64,000 nt of DNA from DAOVFN01 sp964484305 (GTDB lineage: Archaea; Aenigmatarchaeota; Aenigmatarchaeia; QMZP01): NCBI GenBank assembly GCA_964484305.1, contig CAZAEI010000002.1, positions 33,647 to 97,646 of the forward strand, given 5' to 3'. Below the pieces are notes generated by a model. The model was given only the letters and a program-made list of their open reading frames with translations, was not told the DNA's origin and ran no database searches. Made by a program: the position numbers and the translations under genes. Positions 41,840 to 53,500 of the stretch are shown in pieces; position 1 is the first letter of the stretch; each line of letters opens with the position of its first letter.

Positions 41840-44760
41840 TCCCTTGGCAGGAGCTTCATGAGCTTGGAGAGTTCAAGCCTTCCCTGGGCAAGCTCCCTGC
41901 TGCCGCCCCCTGAGCCGCCTGTCTTGTCCAGAATCTCTTTCAGGACCTTGCTTGCGTCCCTGATTCTGCTCATGGCTATGATGTCACCGGCCTGGTTGGC
42001 CAGGATTACGGTCAGGTTCGGGTTTATATTGAGTATCTGGTTGGCTATCTCTATTATGGTCTTTCTGTCACCGGGAACGACATCGAGGATTCTGTCATCC
42101 CTGGCCTTGGCAATAAGCCTCGTGGCCCTGGAGCGCGCTGCCTGTTCGGCTAGGGAATGAAGTGCCTTCCTCTGCTCCTTCCAGATTCCGAACACGGCCT
42201 CGGCCAGTTCCTTGAGGCTTGAGGGCTGCATGGAGTGATTAAGGAAGAAGGCCTCCTCATCCAGGGGCCTTGTCCGGAGCTCAAGGGATTTCCTGAGCCT
42301 GTTTAGCTGCTCATGCTCCTGGCCCATCTCTCTGGTGAAGCGCTCAAAGGCTCTGGCCAGGTTCCTGGGCTCCACTGAGAGGGCCGCTGCAGCGGCCTGG
42401 ATGTCGCTGGCTATGTCCCCCTCGCTACTGATGGCCCGGGCTGCCCTGGACGCGAGCGGGGTGCCTAAGAGTGTGTGGGTGATTTCCCTGGCAATGCCCT
42501 CCTGGTCACTGAGGTAGGAAAATGCCGGCTTGCCGCAGGTGTAGACCAGCCTGTTCACGCCGTCCTGGATTCTCTCTGTCCTTATTATCTTGACCATCTC
42601 GACCTCGCCTGTGCTTTCAAGGTGGGAACCCCCGCAGGCCTCCACATCAAAGCCGTTGGCTGTGTTGACCACCCTGACCATCCTTCCTGGTGAGGCGCCA
42701 CCCTGGTAGATGGTGAAGCCATGGGCCTTCTCAGCCTCCCCCCTGGTCATGAGTTCTGACCTTACAGGCATGTCCTTCTTGATTATGTCATTGGCCAGGC
42801 ACTCTATCTCCCCGAGCTCCTCGTGGGTGAAGGGCTTGTAGTGGGTGAGGTCTATCCTGGACGATTCGAGGCCCTTCTTGGCGCCGGCCTGCCAGATGTG
42901 GGAGCCCAAGACCCTGCGGGCTGCGCCTGCGAGGATGTGGGTGCAGGTGTGCATCTTCATGAGGGTGTGCCTGCGCTCCCAGTCTATCCTGCCGCTCACC
43001 GGCTGGCCCTTCCTGAGGCCCCCTGGCCTGTCCACCCTGTGGAGAATCACATCCTCGAGCTTCTGGACATCCAGGACCTGGAACTCCCTGGCACCTGCCC
43101 AGAGTATGCCCTTGTCAGTGGGCTGGCCGCCCCCCTCTGGGTAGAAGAGCGTCCTGTCAAGGACAATCCAGTCACCCAGCCTGGCAAGAACAGTGGCCTT
43201 GAACTCCCTCTGGTAGGGCTTCTCATAGAAGAGGGTGCGGGTCTTGGGGATTCCCGAGACATCCACCATGAGGGCCTTCTCGTCCTCCTTCTTTCCTGTC
43301 ATGTGCCCCTGGGTCAGGCTTGAATAGAAGCCCTCTGGCACAGTGAAATCCACACCCTGCTCTCTGGCAACCCTCTCGACAAGCTCGGGCGTTATTCCGT
43401 TTGAGGTATAGAGTCTTGTCATGGTCTTGGTATCTATGCCCCTGCCCGATTTAATCTCCCTCTGTATGAGTATGCCTGCCTTCTCAAGGGTCTTTTCGTA
43501 GCGCTCCCTCTCGATGTCCATGATATTGGCGAAGTTGTCCAGGCCGCTGGAAAGCTCAGGGAACATGGGATGGAGGTGCTTCACATGGAGCTCAGCAACC
43601 CTGCAGGGGTCGATGTCAAGGCCGAATTCCTTGATGAATGAGAGCATCCTCCTTAAAAGGACCCTGAGATTGTAGCCGCCCCCCACATTGGAGGGTATGC
43701 CCCCATCTGTTATGGCAAAGAGGAGGGTCTTGGTGTGGTCAGCTATAGCGTACAGGGCCTGGGAGGGCTCGACAACCCCGGTGAGCTCCCCGACAGAGAC
43801 CCCGAGCTTCCTGGCTACGGCCTCCCTTGATTTGCCTACATTCGCGGCCTCGTCTATGTCAAGGCCCCCTGACAGGGACGCGTACCTCTCGAGGAGGTCG
43901 TTGTCCCTGAGGCCTGCCCTCTTCCTGAGCCATTCGATAACAGGTCCGAAGACCGCGTCATAGCCGGTAAGGGTTCCCTGGGTGAACCACACCAGCCGCT
44001 CGTGGCCCCATCCCACGTCAATCACCTTCTTGGGAAGCTCCCTGAAGGATTGGCCTGACCTTGTGAACTGCATGAAGACCGAATTGACGAGCTCCAGGCC
44101 GCGGGATAGGGTCTCCATTGAGGGGCCGAATGCCGAGAGGTCAGGCATGGCCCAGATGGATTCGACATAGACAAGCTCCCTCTCCGGGATTCCCATAACC
44201 CTGTTGAGGAAGCTGAAGTTGAGCTCGAGGCAGCGGTCCCTGAAGTAGCCCTCATCGGGGTAGCCGAAGGCGTGCTGGCCTGACATCACAAATGAGGTGT
44301 GGTGCCTGCCCGTCACCCCCACGTTCTGGATGTCAGGGAACCTCAGGCACACCTGGGGGACGACAAGGGGGTTTGCAGGGTATTCAAAGGTCATGTTTCC
44401 CTTGTCAAGCCTCTGGAAGTCCTGGATGGAGGCTATCGTGAAGAATAGGTCCGGCCTCCATCGGTCTATGACAGGATAGCGGGGGATAGAGGCGTGGCCG
44501 TTCTTCATGAAGAATTTCTCAAAGGCCTTCCAGGTCTGGACATAGTCCCATTTCACACTGGTTATGGGCTTGCCTATGAAGCCGTAGTTCTCGCAGAGCG
44601 GGTCGCCGCAGAGCTTCCTGTCAGGGTCCAGGGTCCAGAAATACTTGCCGCAGTTTATGCAGCGCCTTCTTTCAAAACCCCTTTCCCTGAAGAGCTCGGC
44701 CTTCCAGTATTTGTCAGGGGTCTTCCTGAATTTCTCCATGAGGGCCTTCTTTGTGAGCAT
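41836..44760 (-). CDS. alaS: Alanyl-tRNA synthetase, archaeal type
   Basis: 974 residues. It charges tRNA-Ala and edits Ser/Gly-tRNA-Ala. The archaeal N-terminal extension has a zinc site (CINCGKYFWTLDPDRKLCGDPLC). The class II core follows (IDRWRPDLFFTIASIQDF, VDVGWGHERLVWF-like segments). The editing domain has HTLMKMHTCTHIL and the CGGSHLESTGEVEMVKII metal site. The C-Ala domain has a helical oligomerisation stretch and TGGSGGGSRELAQGRL near the end. All core motifs are intact, so this is the housekeeping copy. A GGAG box sits ~12 nt before ATG 44760. The promoter region is shared with the divergent surface operon. Confidence 0.97.
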   Translation of the reverse strand: MLTKKALMEKFRKTPDKYWKAELFRERGFERRRCINCGKYFWTLDPDRKLCGDPLCENYGFIGKPITSVKWDYVQTWKAFEKFFMKNGHASIPRYPVIDRWRPDLFFTIASIQDFQRLDKGNMTFEYPANPLVVPQVCLRFPDIQNVGVTGRHHTSFVMSGQHAFGYPDEGYFRDRCLELNFSFLNRVMGIPERELVYVESIWAMPDLSAFGPSMETLSRGLELVNSVFMQFTRSGQSFRELPKKVIDVGWGHERLVWFTQGTLTGYDAVFGPVIEWLRKRAGLRDNDLLERYASLSGGLDIDEAANVGKSREAVARKLGVSVGELTGVVEPSQALYAIADHTKTLLFAITDGGIPSNVGGGYNLRVLLRRMLSFIKEFGLDIDPCRVAELHVKHLHPMFPELSSGLDNFANIMDIERERYEKTLEKAGILIQREIKSGRGIDTKTMTRLYTSNGITPELVERVAREQGVDFTVPEGFYSSLTQGHMTGKKEDEKALMVDVSGIPKTRTLFYEKPYQREFKATVLARLGDWIVLDRTLFYPEGGGQPTDKGILWAGAREFQVLDVQKLEDVILHRVDRPGGLRKGQPVSGRIDWERRHTLMKMHTCTHILAGAARRVLGSHIWQAGAKKGLESSRIDLTHYKPFTHEELGEIECLANDIIKKDMPVRSELMTRGEAEKAHGFTIYQGGASPGRMVRVVNTANGFDVEACGGSHLESTGEVEMVKIIRTERIQDGVNRLVYTCGKPAFSYLSDQEGIAREITHTLLGTPLASRAARAISSEGDIASDIQAAAAALSVEPRNLARAFERFTREMGQEHEQLNRLRKSLELRTRPLDEEAFFLNHSMQPSSLKELAEAVFGIWKEQRKALHSLAEQAARSRATRLIAKARDDRILDVVPGDRKTIIEIANQILNINPNLTVILANQAGDIIAMSRIRDASKVLKEILDKTGGSGGGSRELAQGRLELSKLMKLLPRD

Positions 44761-44813
44761 AATTGCCGCTTCTCCTGAAAATTATTAATAGTAACCGCTA
44801 ATTAATAATATAT
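44761..44813. promoter_or_regulatory. Short divergent promoter region, alaS and surface operon
   Basis: Only 53 bp separate the two start codons. The AT-rich attattaatagt (44783-44794) lies ~25 nt from both starts and could serve as a TATA box in either direction. A second run, aattaataatatata (44799-44813), abuts ATG 44814. The + message would be nearly leaderless. Confidence 0.4.
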
Positions 44814-47132
44814 ATGAAGGGGCAGATGGAGTTTGTCGTTGTTCTCGGAATCCTGTTCGTTGTGGTGATAGTCGCGTTTTATGCAATCCGGGGCGGAGTC
44901 GTTGTCCAGAGCCCTGTTCCCGGAGGGGTGTATGAGGAGCAGGAGGATGTCTCAGAGAGCATCAGGGGCGTTATAAGGGATGCCGCGGACGATACCCTCA
45001 GGACCATGATGACGCACGGGGGCTACCTGGATTCCTACATGCCGGGTGTGACAAAGACCTATGAGGATGTGGAGCACACCGAGTTCCTTTTCATGGATGT
45101 GCCCTTCTGGCAGCAGTGCGGCAACACCAACATTCCTGACATCGATATTCCTGGTAGCGATAATGATGTGGAGGGATGGATGGAGGCCTCCATAGAGAAG
45201 GCCGTGCTGGATGACCTGAATGATATTGAACTGCTTTATGGGAACATGATAGAGTTCGACAGGAGTGGAATTGATGTGGGTGTGGATATCAAGGGTGGTG
45301 GGCCGCTTGAGCCGGATACCATTGACATCACGCTTACTCTGCCCACCACGGTCAGGAACTACAGCATGTCAGGGGACTTCTATCCCTACAGGGAACATAT
45401 TGACACCAAGTTCGGAAGGATATATGCGTTTGCAAGCGACTTTGCAGAGGCCTCTGCGGACAACAGGTTCTTTGATGTATTTACCATAGCGGCCATGTAC
45501 TTCTCCCAAGAGACAGGGGACGGGCATCCCAAGCTCCCCACTTCAGGTGCCATGACACGGTGCGGTGAGGTTGTCTACAGGAGCCCGCAGGAGATAAATG
45601 CCTACCTGTACGAGATACTGGAGTATGTACTGGTGTCCACTGAGTGGTGGAAGCCCATGGCACCAGCCACAACCGAGCCCAAGGTGTTTGCCATACAGGA
45701 CCTGAACGGAGAGACCTATCCGGACCTTGAAATCCGGACCCTGATGACAGATGACTGGGTATTCAACCTATTTGAGTTTGTGTTCGCCACCAATTTCGAT
45801 ATGCCCTCACATGGGGGATTTACAATACCTGTCTGCACTGCTGTCTACAACCATGCCTACAACTTCAGCTACCCCTTCATAGTCAGGGTGAAGGACCCCT
45901 ATACAGGGTACAGCTTCAATTTCGCGAGTATGGTGAGCATCAGTGACAGGGGAGACCAGGTAATGGAGCCGAGGCCCGGGGGGTGCGGCTTGCTTGGAGC
46001 AGGACTGTCTGAGTGCACAGAGGCAGAGCTGCAGTGCAGCGGCAAGGTAAGGGCTGTGGACGAAACCGGGGTGGGCCTTGAGGGGGCCTGGGTGGTCTTT
46101 GGAGGATGCCCTGTCAAGGACGGGGAGACAGATGAGAACGGCTATGCCGAGGGCCCGGTAAGGTGCGGGGCCCAGGAGCTCTTTGTCTACAAGACTGATG
46201 ATTACGAGTTCCTGAAGAGGGAGGTCTCGGAAGGCGGGCTTGCGCCCAGCGAGAATTACCAGGTCACACTCAACCCCGTGAATGAGATAAGGGTGCACTT
46301 CAAGGAGGTCAGCATTACCGAGGATGGTTTTTACTATGACTATGAGGGAGATGTGGAATTTGAGACCTGCGATGCCTGCGCCAACACCTGCGATATTGAG
46401 ACCGTGACCACGAAACAGTGCAGCATCGGGTGGGTGGACACCGATTACGCATTTGTGAATTTCAACAACGGGTACATGAATCTTCCTGTGAGCAATGTGG
46501 ATGTGGGCAGCATCCCTGAAGGCTGCATGGACACGGATGAATGTAGGTTCTGTGAGGAGCATGCCGATGAGGCAGAGACAGCGGATGTGAATATGAGTAA
46601 TCTGATTCTGGGCAACTGCAGTGAGTGTTACCAGGGATGCTACACCTCCCCGCTGGTGAGCACCCTTGTGGACTATCTCCCGTCGGGATATCCCTACACA
46701 GTCGATGCCACCATGTATGGCTCGTCTGATTACATGCCTGCAGGGGGCTTCTCTTACAGCGGGTTTGAGCTGGGCAGCGGAGACAGGGATGTCTATGTAT
46801 ACATACCCGTGCGCGCCGGTGACAGGAGCTACATGATGGAAGAGACTGAAAGGAACTGCCTGACCGCCGCGATGCAGGAATGCGGGATAGAGCCTGTGAG
46901 CACTGAGGAATATGTCGACAACACCTTTGTGCTACCGGGGTGTGACTGCGATTTTCTAAAGGCCACGGCCGCATTATGCGGTTCATCCAGGTCTGACCTG
47001 TTCTGGGACTGCAACACCCCTTGCGGCGGGTTTTTGGAGGAGCCTTGCACGACCTGCTGCGACAAGCAGGCCGCCCTAGACCACCTGAAGACCCTGGAGC
47101 AGTCATGCCAAACCAGGGTGATATGCACATAG
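44814..47132 (+). CDS. Large exported protein with class III (pilin-like) N-terminus and cysteine-rich C-terminal half
   Basis: 772 residues. The N-terminus MKGQMEFVVVLGILFVVVIV is a textbook archaeal class III signal: KG-Q cleavage site, Glu at +3 and a long hydrophobic helix, as in pilins processed by EppA/PibD-type peptidases. Residues ~30-390 are alpha/beta with no known family. Residues ~405-490 contain an Ig/carboxypeptidase-regulatory-like domain (GKVRAVDETGVGLEGAWVVF). The remainder is very cysteine-rich (CDACANTC, CSECYQGC, CDCDFLKATAALC, CTTCC), implying many disulfides outside the cell. It is followed after 10 nt by two larger cysteine-rich membrane proteins in the same operon. A surface filament or adhesion complex is inferred. 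Confidence 0.85.
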   Translation: MKGQMEFVVVLGILFVVVIVAFYAIRGGVVVQSPVPGGVYEEQEDVSESIRGVIRDAADDTLRTMMTHGGYLDSYMPGVTKTYEDVEHTEFLFMDVPFWQQCGNTNIPDIDIPGSDNDVEGWMEASIEKAVLDDLNDIELLYGNMIEFDRSGIDVGVDIKGGGPLEPDTIDITLTLPTTVRNYSMSGDFYPYREHIDTKFGRIYAFASDFAEASADNRFFDVFTIAAMYFSQETGDGHPKLPTSGAMTRCGEVVYRSPQEINAYLYEILEYVLVSTEWWKPMAPATTEPKVFAIQDLNGETYPDLEIRTLMTDDWVFNLFEFVFATNFDMPSHGGFTIPVCTAVYNHAYNFSYPFIVRVKDPYTGYSFNFASMVSISDRGDQVMEPRPGGCGLLGAGLSECTEAELQCSGKVRAVDETGVGLEGAWVVFGGCPVKDGETDENGYAEGPVRCGAQELFVYKTDDYEFLKREVSEGGLAPSENYQVTLNPVNEIRVHFKEVSITEDGFYYDYEGDVEFETCDACANTCDIETVTTKQCSIGWVDTDYAFVNFNNGYMNLPVSNVDVGSIPEGCMDTDECRFCEEHADEAETADVNMSNLILGNCSECYQGCYTSPLVSTLVDYLPSGYPYTVDATMYGSSDYMPAGGFSYSGFELGSGDRDVYVYIPVRAGDRSYMMEETERNCLTAAMQECGIEPVSTEEYVDNTFVLPGCDCDFLKATAALCGSSRSDLFWDCNTPCGGFLEEPCTTCCDKQAALDHLKTLEQSCQTRVICT

Positions 47133-47142
47133 GAGTAAATGC

Positions 47143-50100
47143 ATGAAATGGGGAATTCTTGGGGTCGAGGTGTTTGCAGTGGTTGCAAGCTACCTAATCC
47201 TCACCCTGCCCGCTGCTTCTGCTACAAGCGTCAAGATATACAGCGGTCAGAGCTATCTTTCTGCGACGTACAATCCCTGGTACATGCTCGATAAGGATGT
47301 TGTGATAAACCCGCCCTGGGACTCACCCACGGTCAGCATCGGGATATCCAACTCGACATCCGGGGCTGTTGTGGAGAGAGTGCTGCTCTACAGGTGCAGG
47401 GGCATGAATCCCTCTGCCTGCGTCTCTGCTGTGCAGGCCGAATCCTCACAGGGAAACCTCGAAACCGAATTCGCCTGGACCTCCCTGGCTGACCAGACCG
47501 CGAACTATCCGCAGCAGGCCAACATCCTGGTGATGGCAAGGGTGAACAATCAGGGAAAGCCCCTCTGGGCAGGGTTCTGGATAGAGATTGAGAGGGACTC
47601 AGAGCAGGGCTTTGACGTGTCAGAGGACGACCTAGACTCCCTCAGCGTCTATGTGAATAATATAGAATATATCAACATGGTAAAGCAGTTCATAACAGGC
47701 AACCAGATGATTCCCGCAAACCCGCTCTGGGTAAGCAGGGTGGTTCTTGATTCAGCGACCTCGATTTATGAGCTGGAATTCGACCAGTCCGGGGATGTTG
47801 AGGGCCAGGTGGTATCAGGCAATGAGGTGACCTCGGTCTCCAGTAACTGCACCCTCATGCTTCCAGAGGTCCTTGGCATAAGGAGTCCTGTGGTGCTCTA
47901 CAAAAACCCATCCTATATATGCGGGGATTCAAGGTGTGAGGATGGCAGCGGAGGCACAGAGGATAGGGGCGAGGGCCAGGGCAACTGCTGCCTGGACTGT
48001 CCCTGCAGCAGCGGGTGGTACTGCGACAGCCAGTGGGGGTGCAGGCCAGAATCAGGCATAGCCCTGAGTCTGTATGGAAGCGCAGAGATAGGGGTGAGCA
48101 ACTGCTATGAAATCCATGACCTGGACATTCTCGTGGAGTTCCAGAACGCACCCTCGGGCATGAGCATGGACCCGGCCTGGTACAGTCTAAGGGGTGTCCA
48201 GTACGAAACCGAATGCACCCCACTTTCAGGCAGCATCTACAGGTGCCCGGTGACTGTCCCTGTCATACCTGACTGCACTGAAGAGACAGAGGGCATGTTC
48301 ACGCTCGGCCCCAACAGAATAGGGGTTCAGGTATCATTCCCGGACGGAGCCCAGACCATGACCAAGGACCTGGAGGTGGGGCTCCCTGACATAACCATAG
48401 GCTCGTTCAAGTGTGGGCAAGGGGGATGCGAGACAGGGCTCGGGGAGGATCACACAAACTGCTGCTATGACTGCCCCTGCCCGAGCGGGTACTGTGACTA
48501 TGAGCCAGGGAGCCTTAAAACGGATGCCTACTGCAGGCAGGACCCCCAGGAGAGTAACATCCGTGCGGCAGGCATAGAGCCTGACCACTTCACGGTTTTT
48601 TCTGAATCAGGAAAGATAGTGGATATGAACATTGTTGTCAGGAACGCTCCCAGGAGCCTGGGCGTATCAGTCACCTCGTGCGATGCAGTGTGCCTTAGGG
48701 GCGAGGAATCCTGCACCGCGACATGCTCTGTAACAGGCTGCTCTGAGCTGGCCTCGTCTGACCCGGAGGAGTACAACATGTCATGCACGCTCTTCCTCTA
48801 TATTGATGATTATGACATGGAATCTGATTACACCCTGTCGCCGAGCATGGGCTTCAGCCTGGGCTACAACAACGGCTCTGGCTCGGTCACGGGAAGCATT
48901 ACCCAGGGCTTCAGGGACATACCAGTGGGTGCGCAGCGGTGCGGGGACGGGGACTGTATAGGCAGCGAGAGCGCAGAGAACTGCTGCTATGACTGCCCCT
49001 GCGCAGAGGATTCGGCCTTCGGGCCTGACTACTACTGTGACACCAGGGATATCAACGGCCCCACAACAGGCGAGGGGGGGGACAGTTGCAAGCCCCTCTC
49101 AGGGACCGGGCTCATTATCGATGAGATAGGGGGGCTTTCCCTGAAGGACTCCACTAAGCCCCAGGTCATCAAAATAAGGGGACACGTCCCTGACCCGGCC
49201 TCGGACTTCGCGATATCCGGGATATGCAGCATGGCCAACGACCCGGACATAGACTGTATTGTGTACTGCCAGGTGACCGGGGTGACAGATGCCGGATACG
49301 GGGTCGTGTGTGATATCAAGATACCACCCATTGGCTATACAACAATAGGGCTGCCCTACTATGAATGTTCTGACCCCGACAACAGGGTGCTCAGGCTCCA
49401 GCCGAACAGCTACAACATAACATTATCCTATAACGACGGCCCTGACAAGAGGGAGGATTTCTATAGCGAGCCTGCCCTAGGGAGAGTGGAAATCGCTGTC
49501 ACATCACACTGTGGAGAGGGAAGCGGTGACCCCCCAGTGATGTGCGAGGTAGGCCTGGGGGAGGACCAGACCAGCTGCTGCCTGGACTGCGGCTGCTCTG
49601 ATTTCGGGGAGGACTTCTTCTGCTACACAGGAGAAACCCCTGACGGGTTGTGTATGAAGAACAATACCATACTCCTGGAGATAATTGGGTTTAAGCCATA
49701 CCCCCTGGGGTGCACCATAGGATACATAAGGGGGCCCTGCGGGTTCAGCAAGGTGAATGCTAGTGTCCATGTGATAAATGCCCCGCCTGATATCGAGGTG
49801 GTGGATGCCTTCTACACCCTGAAGGGGCAGAGTGTCAAGAAAACCACCTGCGTGCCCGGGAAGGAGCACGGGAACTTTACATGTCCCCTGCTTCCGGACA
49901 ACCTTGGGGGGACAGAAGGGAGCGAGACCCGCGAGCTGAACATCAGCCTGGATATCAGATATTACATTGGTGATGTGGAGGTGCTGCAGAGCATAAATGC
50001 CAGCACCGGGGAGGAGATAACCAGGAAGAAGTCCCAGGCCCTGATGGGCTGCGAGAATGAGATAAGCAGGCTCCAGGGCCAGATAAACCACCTCGACAGC

Positions 50101-50526
50101 AACGCTGATGATTATGAGATGTGGGCTGATATCATGCACATGATAGCCATAGCGCTGTTCGTGGCCTTCGCGATATGCATGATAGCCAGCACGGGGACAG
50201 GCGGCGGAACGACCACACCGCCTTGCGTCCCTATTCCGGGGGTAACTATGTGTGTGCAAGGGCTTGGTGAGGTACCTGTTGTTGAGGGGTCCTATGTAAG
50301 CCTCGCGGGTGGGGGCACGCTGAGCTTCGGTGCAATGGACTGCATGGGATTCTTGATGATGGCCATGCAGGCCATGATGATGGCCATGATGATGGGAAAT
50401 AGCGCTCAGAGCGCTGATATGCAGAGGATGTCGCTGGAGATGCAGCTCGAGCAGAAGAGACTGATGTGCTCCTCTGAGGGATTTCCCGGGCTGGCTGATG
50501 CCACGGGCGGGATGATGCCCATCTGA
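47143..50526 (+). CDS. Large cysteine-rich exported membrane protein, paralogue 1
   Basis: 1,127 residues with an N-terminal signal peptide or anchor (GVEVFAVVASYLILTLPAAS). Four related cysteine modules (CG.G.CE...GE....NCC.DC.C) start near residues 262, 423, 600 and 789. Each is followed by a beta-sandwich-like stretch ending in a VN/FN.NG segment. Near the C-terminus a helix with coiled-coil character (CENEISRLQGQINHL) leads to a membrane segment (IAIALFVAFAICMIAS) and a methionine-rich hydrophobic segment (GFLMMAMQAMMMAMMMG). The following gene is a paralogue along its whole length. The module pattern resembles secreted cysteine-rich repeats of archaeal surface proteins; no enzymatic site is seen. 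AGGAG precedes ATG 47143. Confidence 0.85.
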   Translation: MKWGILGVEVFAVVASYLILTLPAASATSVKIYSGQSYLSATYNPWYMLDKDVVINPPWDSPTVSIGISNSTSGAVVERVLLYRCRGMNPSACVSAVQAESSQGNLETEFAWTSLADQTANYPQQANILVMARVNNQGKPLWAGFWIEIERDSEQGFDVSEDDLDSLSVYVNNIEYINMVKQFITGNQMIPANPLWVSRVVLDSATSIYELEFDQSGDVEGQVVSGNEVTSVSSNCTLMLPEVLGIRSPVVLYKNPSYICGDSRCEDGSGGTEDRGEGQGNCCLDCPCSSGWYCDSQWGCRPESGIALSLYGSAEIGVSNCYEIHDLDILVEFQNAPSGMSMDPAWYSLRGVQYETECTPLSGSIYRCPVTVPVIPDCTEETEGMFTLGPNRIGVQVSFPDGAQTMTKDLEVGLPDITIGSFKCGQGGCETGLGEDHTNCCYDCPCPSGYCDYEPGSLKTDAYCRQDPQESNIRAAGIEPDHFTVFSESGKIVDMNIVVRNAPRSLGVSVTSCDAVCLRGEESCTATCSVTGCSELASSDPEEYNMSCTLFLYIDDYDMESDYTLSPSMGFSLGYNNGSGSVTGSITQGFRDIPVGAQRCGDGDCIGSESAENCCYDCPCAEDSAFGPDYYCDTRDINGPTTGEGGDSCKPLSGTGLIIDEIGGLSLKDSTKPQVIKIRGHVPDPASDFAISGICSMANDPDIDCIVYCQVTGVTDAGYGVVCDIKIPPIGYTTIGLPYYECSDPDNRVLRLQPNSYNITLSYNDGPDKREDFYSEPALGRVEIAVTSHCGEGSGDPPVMCEVGLGEDQTSCCLDCGCSDFGEDFFCYTGETPDGLCMKNNTILLEIIGFKPYPLGCTIGYIRGPCGFSKVNASVHVINAPPDIEVVDAFYTLKGQSVKKTTCVPGKEHGNFTCPLLPDNLGGTEGSETRELNISLDIRYYIGDVEVLQSINASTGEEITRKKSQALMGCENEISRLQGQINHLDSNADDYEMWADIMHMIAIALFVAFAICMIASTGTGGGTTTPPCVPIPGVTMCVQGLGEVPVVEGSYVSLAGGGTLSFGAMDCMGFLMMAMQAMMMAMMMGNSAQSADMQRMSLEMQLEQKRLMCSSEGFPGLADATGGMMPI

Positions 50527-50544
50527 TGTTTTGGGTGATGAAAG

Positions 50545-53500
50545 GTGAACTGGAAGCTGCTGTGGGTTGAGGTGTTCGCTGTGATGGCGAGCTATCTTGT
50601 AATCACCACAAGCGTAGCATCGGCTGTGACCGTGAGGACGTATGACTCCAGTGAGGTTGAGTATGGGAATCCCATCAGCAACTTCAATCCGGGGGGCCTT
50701 GTGGAGAAGGGGATATCGGTTGACCCAGGGACAGAGGTCCTGAGTTTTGTGTTGAGCAACGGCACCTCCTCGGTGAGCCTGGAGGGGGCCTGGTTGTATA
50801 AGTGCAGGGACAGGAATCCTTATGAATGCATGGAAAGCGTGCTGGTCGGGGTGGATGCCTTCTCCGGGGATGTTGACACCAGCTATGGATGGGGCGATGT
50901 CTCGGGTGGTGACACCGCAAACCTGCTCTGTTTCGTGAAGCTCGATAATGGGGGAAACCTTGTCTGGGTGGCCTTCTGGACCGTTGTTGAGAGGGACGGC
51001 CAGGCCTTCACTGTCCAGGAGAGCGATATCTCTGAGATAGGGGTCTATGCAAGGGATATTGGCCTCCTGCCGACAATAAGGGTGTTCATAAAAAGCCGCT
51101 TCATGATCCCTGCAAACCCTGACTGGATAAGCAAGGTTGTCTTCCAGGGGGCCTCCTCCCTCTATGAGATAAGCGTGGACGGGGAGGGTGATATTGACAG
51201 CCAGCCGAACGGTGCTGGTTATCAGGAAATAGAAGGGAGTGAGGTGAGCTCGGTTTCCAGGGACTACAGCTTCTTGCTTCCGGTCGCGTCCCCCCAGGTG
51301 AGCAATCCCGTGACGCTCCATCTCAACCCCTCCTATACCTGCGGGATGTTCGGCTGTGAGAGCGACAGGGGCGAGAGCAAGAGCAACTGCTGCCTGGACT
51401 GCGGCTGCAGCGGGGGATACTACTGCGACAACCACTGGGGATGCAGGCCTGTGGATGGGATAGGGCTCAGTATTTACGGGATTGTGAACCCAAGGGTGGA
51501 GGACTGCTTCGAGAGCCACACCGTCAGCATACCGGTGAAGATAGACCATGCGCCGACAGGCCATTCGGTGGCAGAGAGCTGGTGCAAGCTGGGGGGCGTG
51601 TTCAGTCCCTGTGTGTGCGAGGGCCTGGGTGATGTATATGTGTGCCCTGTGGAGGTCCAGCCAGTGCCAGAGTGCGGCAGCGGGGAGTTCAGGGTAACGA
51701 ACAATGCGATAAGGCTCAGGGTCGAGTACATGGACGGGGATACCCTGAGGGACAAGTATGTAGAGACGGCATTCCCCGATGTCACCATCGGCTCGTTTGA
51801 GTGCGGACAGGGGAGATGTGAGTCATATCTGGGGGAGAGCTGGGAGAACTGCTGCTATGACTGCCCCTGCCACACTGGTTACTGCGACTACCGGACAGGC
51901 GACGACCCGGATTCCGGGGTGTGCAGGGAGGACCCGGATTCCGGGGATGTTAACAAGATAGGCAAATATCGGCCTGACCACCTCTATACGCACAATACAG
52001 GTGACCAGGTATCCATGAACATTGTTGTCAGCAACAAGCCCGAGACATTCCGGCTGGACGGCGTTTCCTGTGAGACGGGGTGTGTCTATGACTACACAGA
52101 GGAGTGCGACTCGAGCTGCAGCATCTCCTGCACAGAGGAGGCTTCGTCTGATTCAGGGGAATACAACATGACCTGCACGATTGCCTTTACTGTATCAGAA
52201 TACAGCCCCCTCAGGAATTATGATTTGACCCCTGAGCTGACCCTTGATGTGATATACAGGAACGGCACGCTCGGGGATGTCTATAAGCGCATAAGCAGGA
52301 CCCTCGGCTATTTTTCAATCGGGCCGCACTGGTGCGGGGACGAGTACTGTGGTGAGGAGGATGAGGATTCTGACAACTGCTGTTATGACTGCCCCTGCCC
52401 CGGGAACCAGTACTGCGACACCCAGAGTATTGACGGCCCAACTGAGGGTGACGGGTGCAGGGAGGACTTCGGTATAGTGATTGACAGCGTCGGCTCCCTG
52501 GGCCTGGTGGACTCCACGCAGGAGCACGAAGTCCCTGTTCTCATGCACGTGGAGAACTGCCCGAATGCGACTGACATGGGTGATTTTGTTTTTGAGTGCC
52601 TTCTTGAGGAAGGCGATGTTGACTGCAGCCTGGACTGTGATCAGGTGGCTTCAGGGGACCCGGGGGATTACAACCTGAGCTGCAGGCTAATTGTGCCGGC
52701 ACTGGGCTATGTGACCTCTCCCTATTATGATGAGGGTGACCGGGATATAAGACTGAATGGGAACAGCCTCAATGTGAGCCTGTATTACAACAACGGGTTT
52801 AACAGGGAGGTAAAGGACCGGGGGGAGGCTCTGGGGGAGGTTGTGATTGAAGTGACCTCGCACTGCGGGGAGGGTAGCGGGGACCCTCCTGTGATGTGCG
52901 AAACCTGGCTGGGTGAGGACCAGACAAACTGCTGTAGGGACTGCAACTGCTCTGATTTCGGGAATTACTCCTTCTGCTATCATGGGCCGGGATACCCGAA
53001 CGGGTTGTGCATGAATGAGAGCGAGATAGGCCTGGCTATCCTGGGGTTCGAACCAGACCCCTGGGAGTGCTTAATGGGCAAGATTGGTGGAAAATGCAAA
53101 TACATAAAGAAGCACGTTGTCAATGCGCACATAGTGAACTCCCCGGGTGACCTTGAAATCCTGGATGTGTTCTATCGGATAGATGGGGGTGAACCCACAA
53201 CAACCGACTGCATGGAGACAGCGACCTACGGGAACTGGGACTGTGCCTTTATTCCGGACTCCCTGGAGGGGTTTGCAGAAGGGAATGTCAGCCGGACGTT
53301 CAACCTCTCCATGAGTGTCAACTATACCCTCAATGGCGTGACCACGGTGAAGGATATATCTGCCTTTAATGAGACCATAGAGACAAGCAGGAAGAAGTCA
53401 AGCATCCTTGAATCCTGCGAGACCAGGATAGGCTATATCAATGACACCATAAACAGGCTCAAGTCCAACCAGAAGGATTATGACAAGTGGGGGATGTGGT

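Noticed and set aside
49504..51564. Minus-strand open frame of 686 codons
   Set aside because: It spans the end of one cysteine-rich gene and the start of its paralogue, is rich in H/P/R/A as expected for an antisense frame of GC-rich DNA, and has no promoter, ribosome-binding site or recognised domain.
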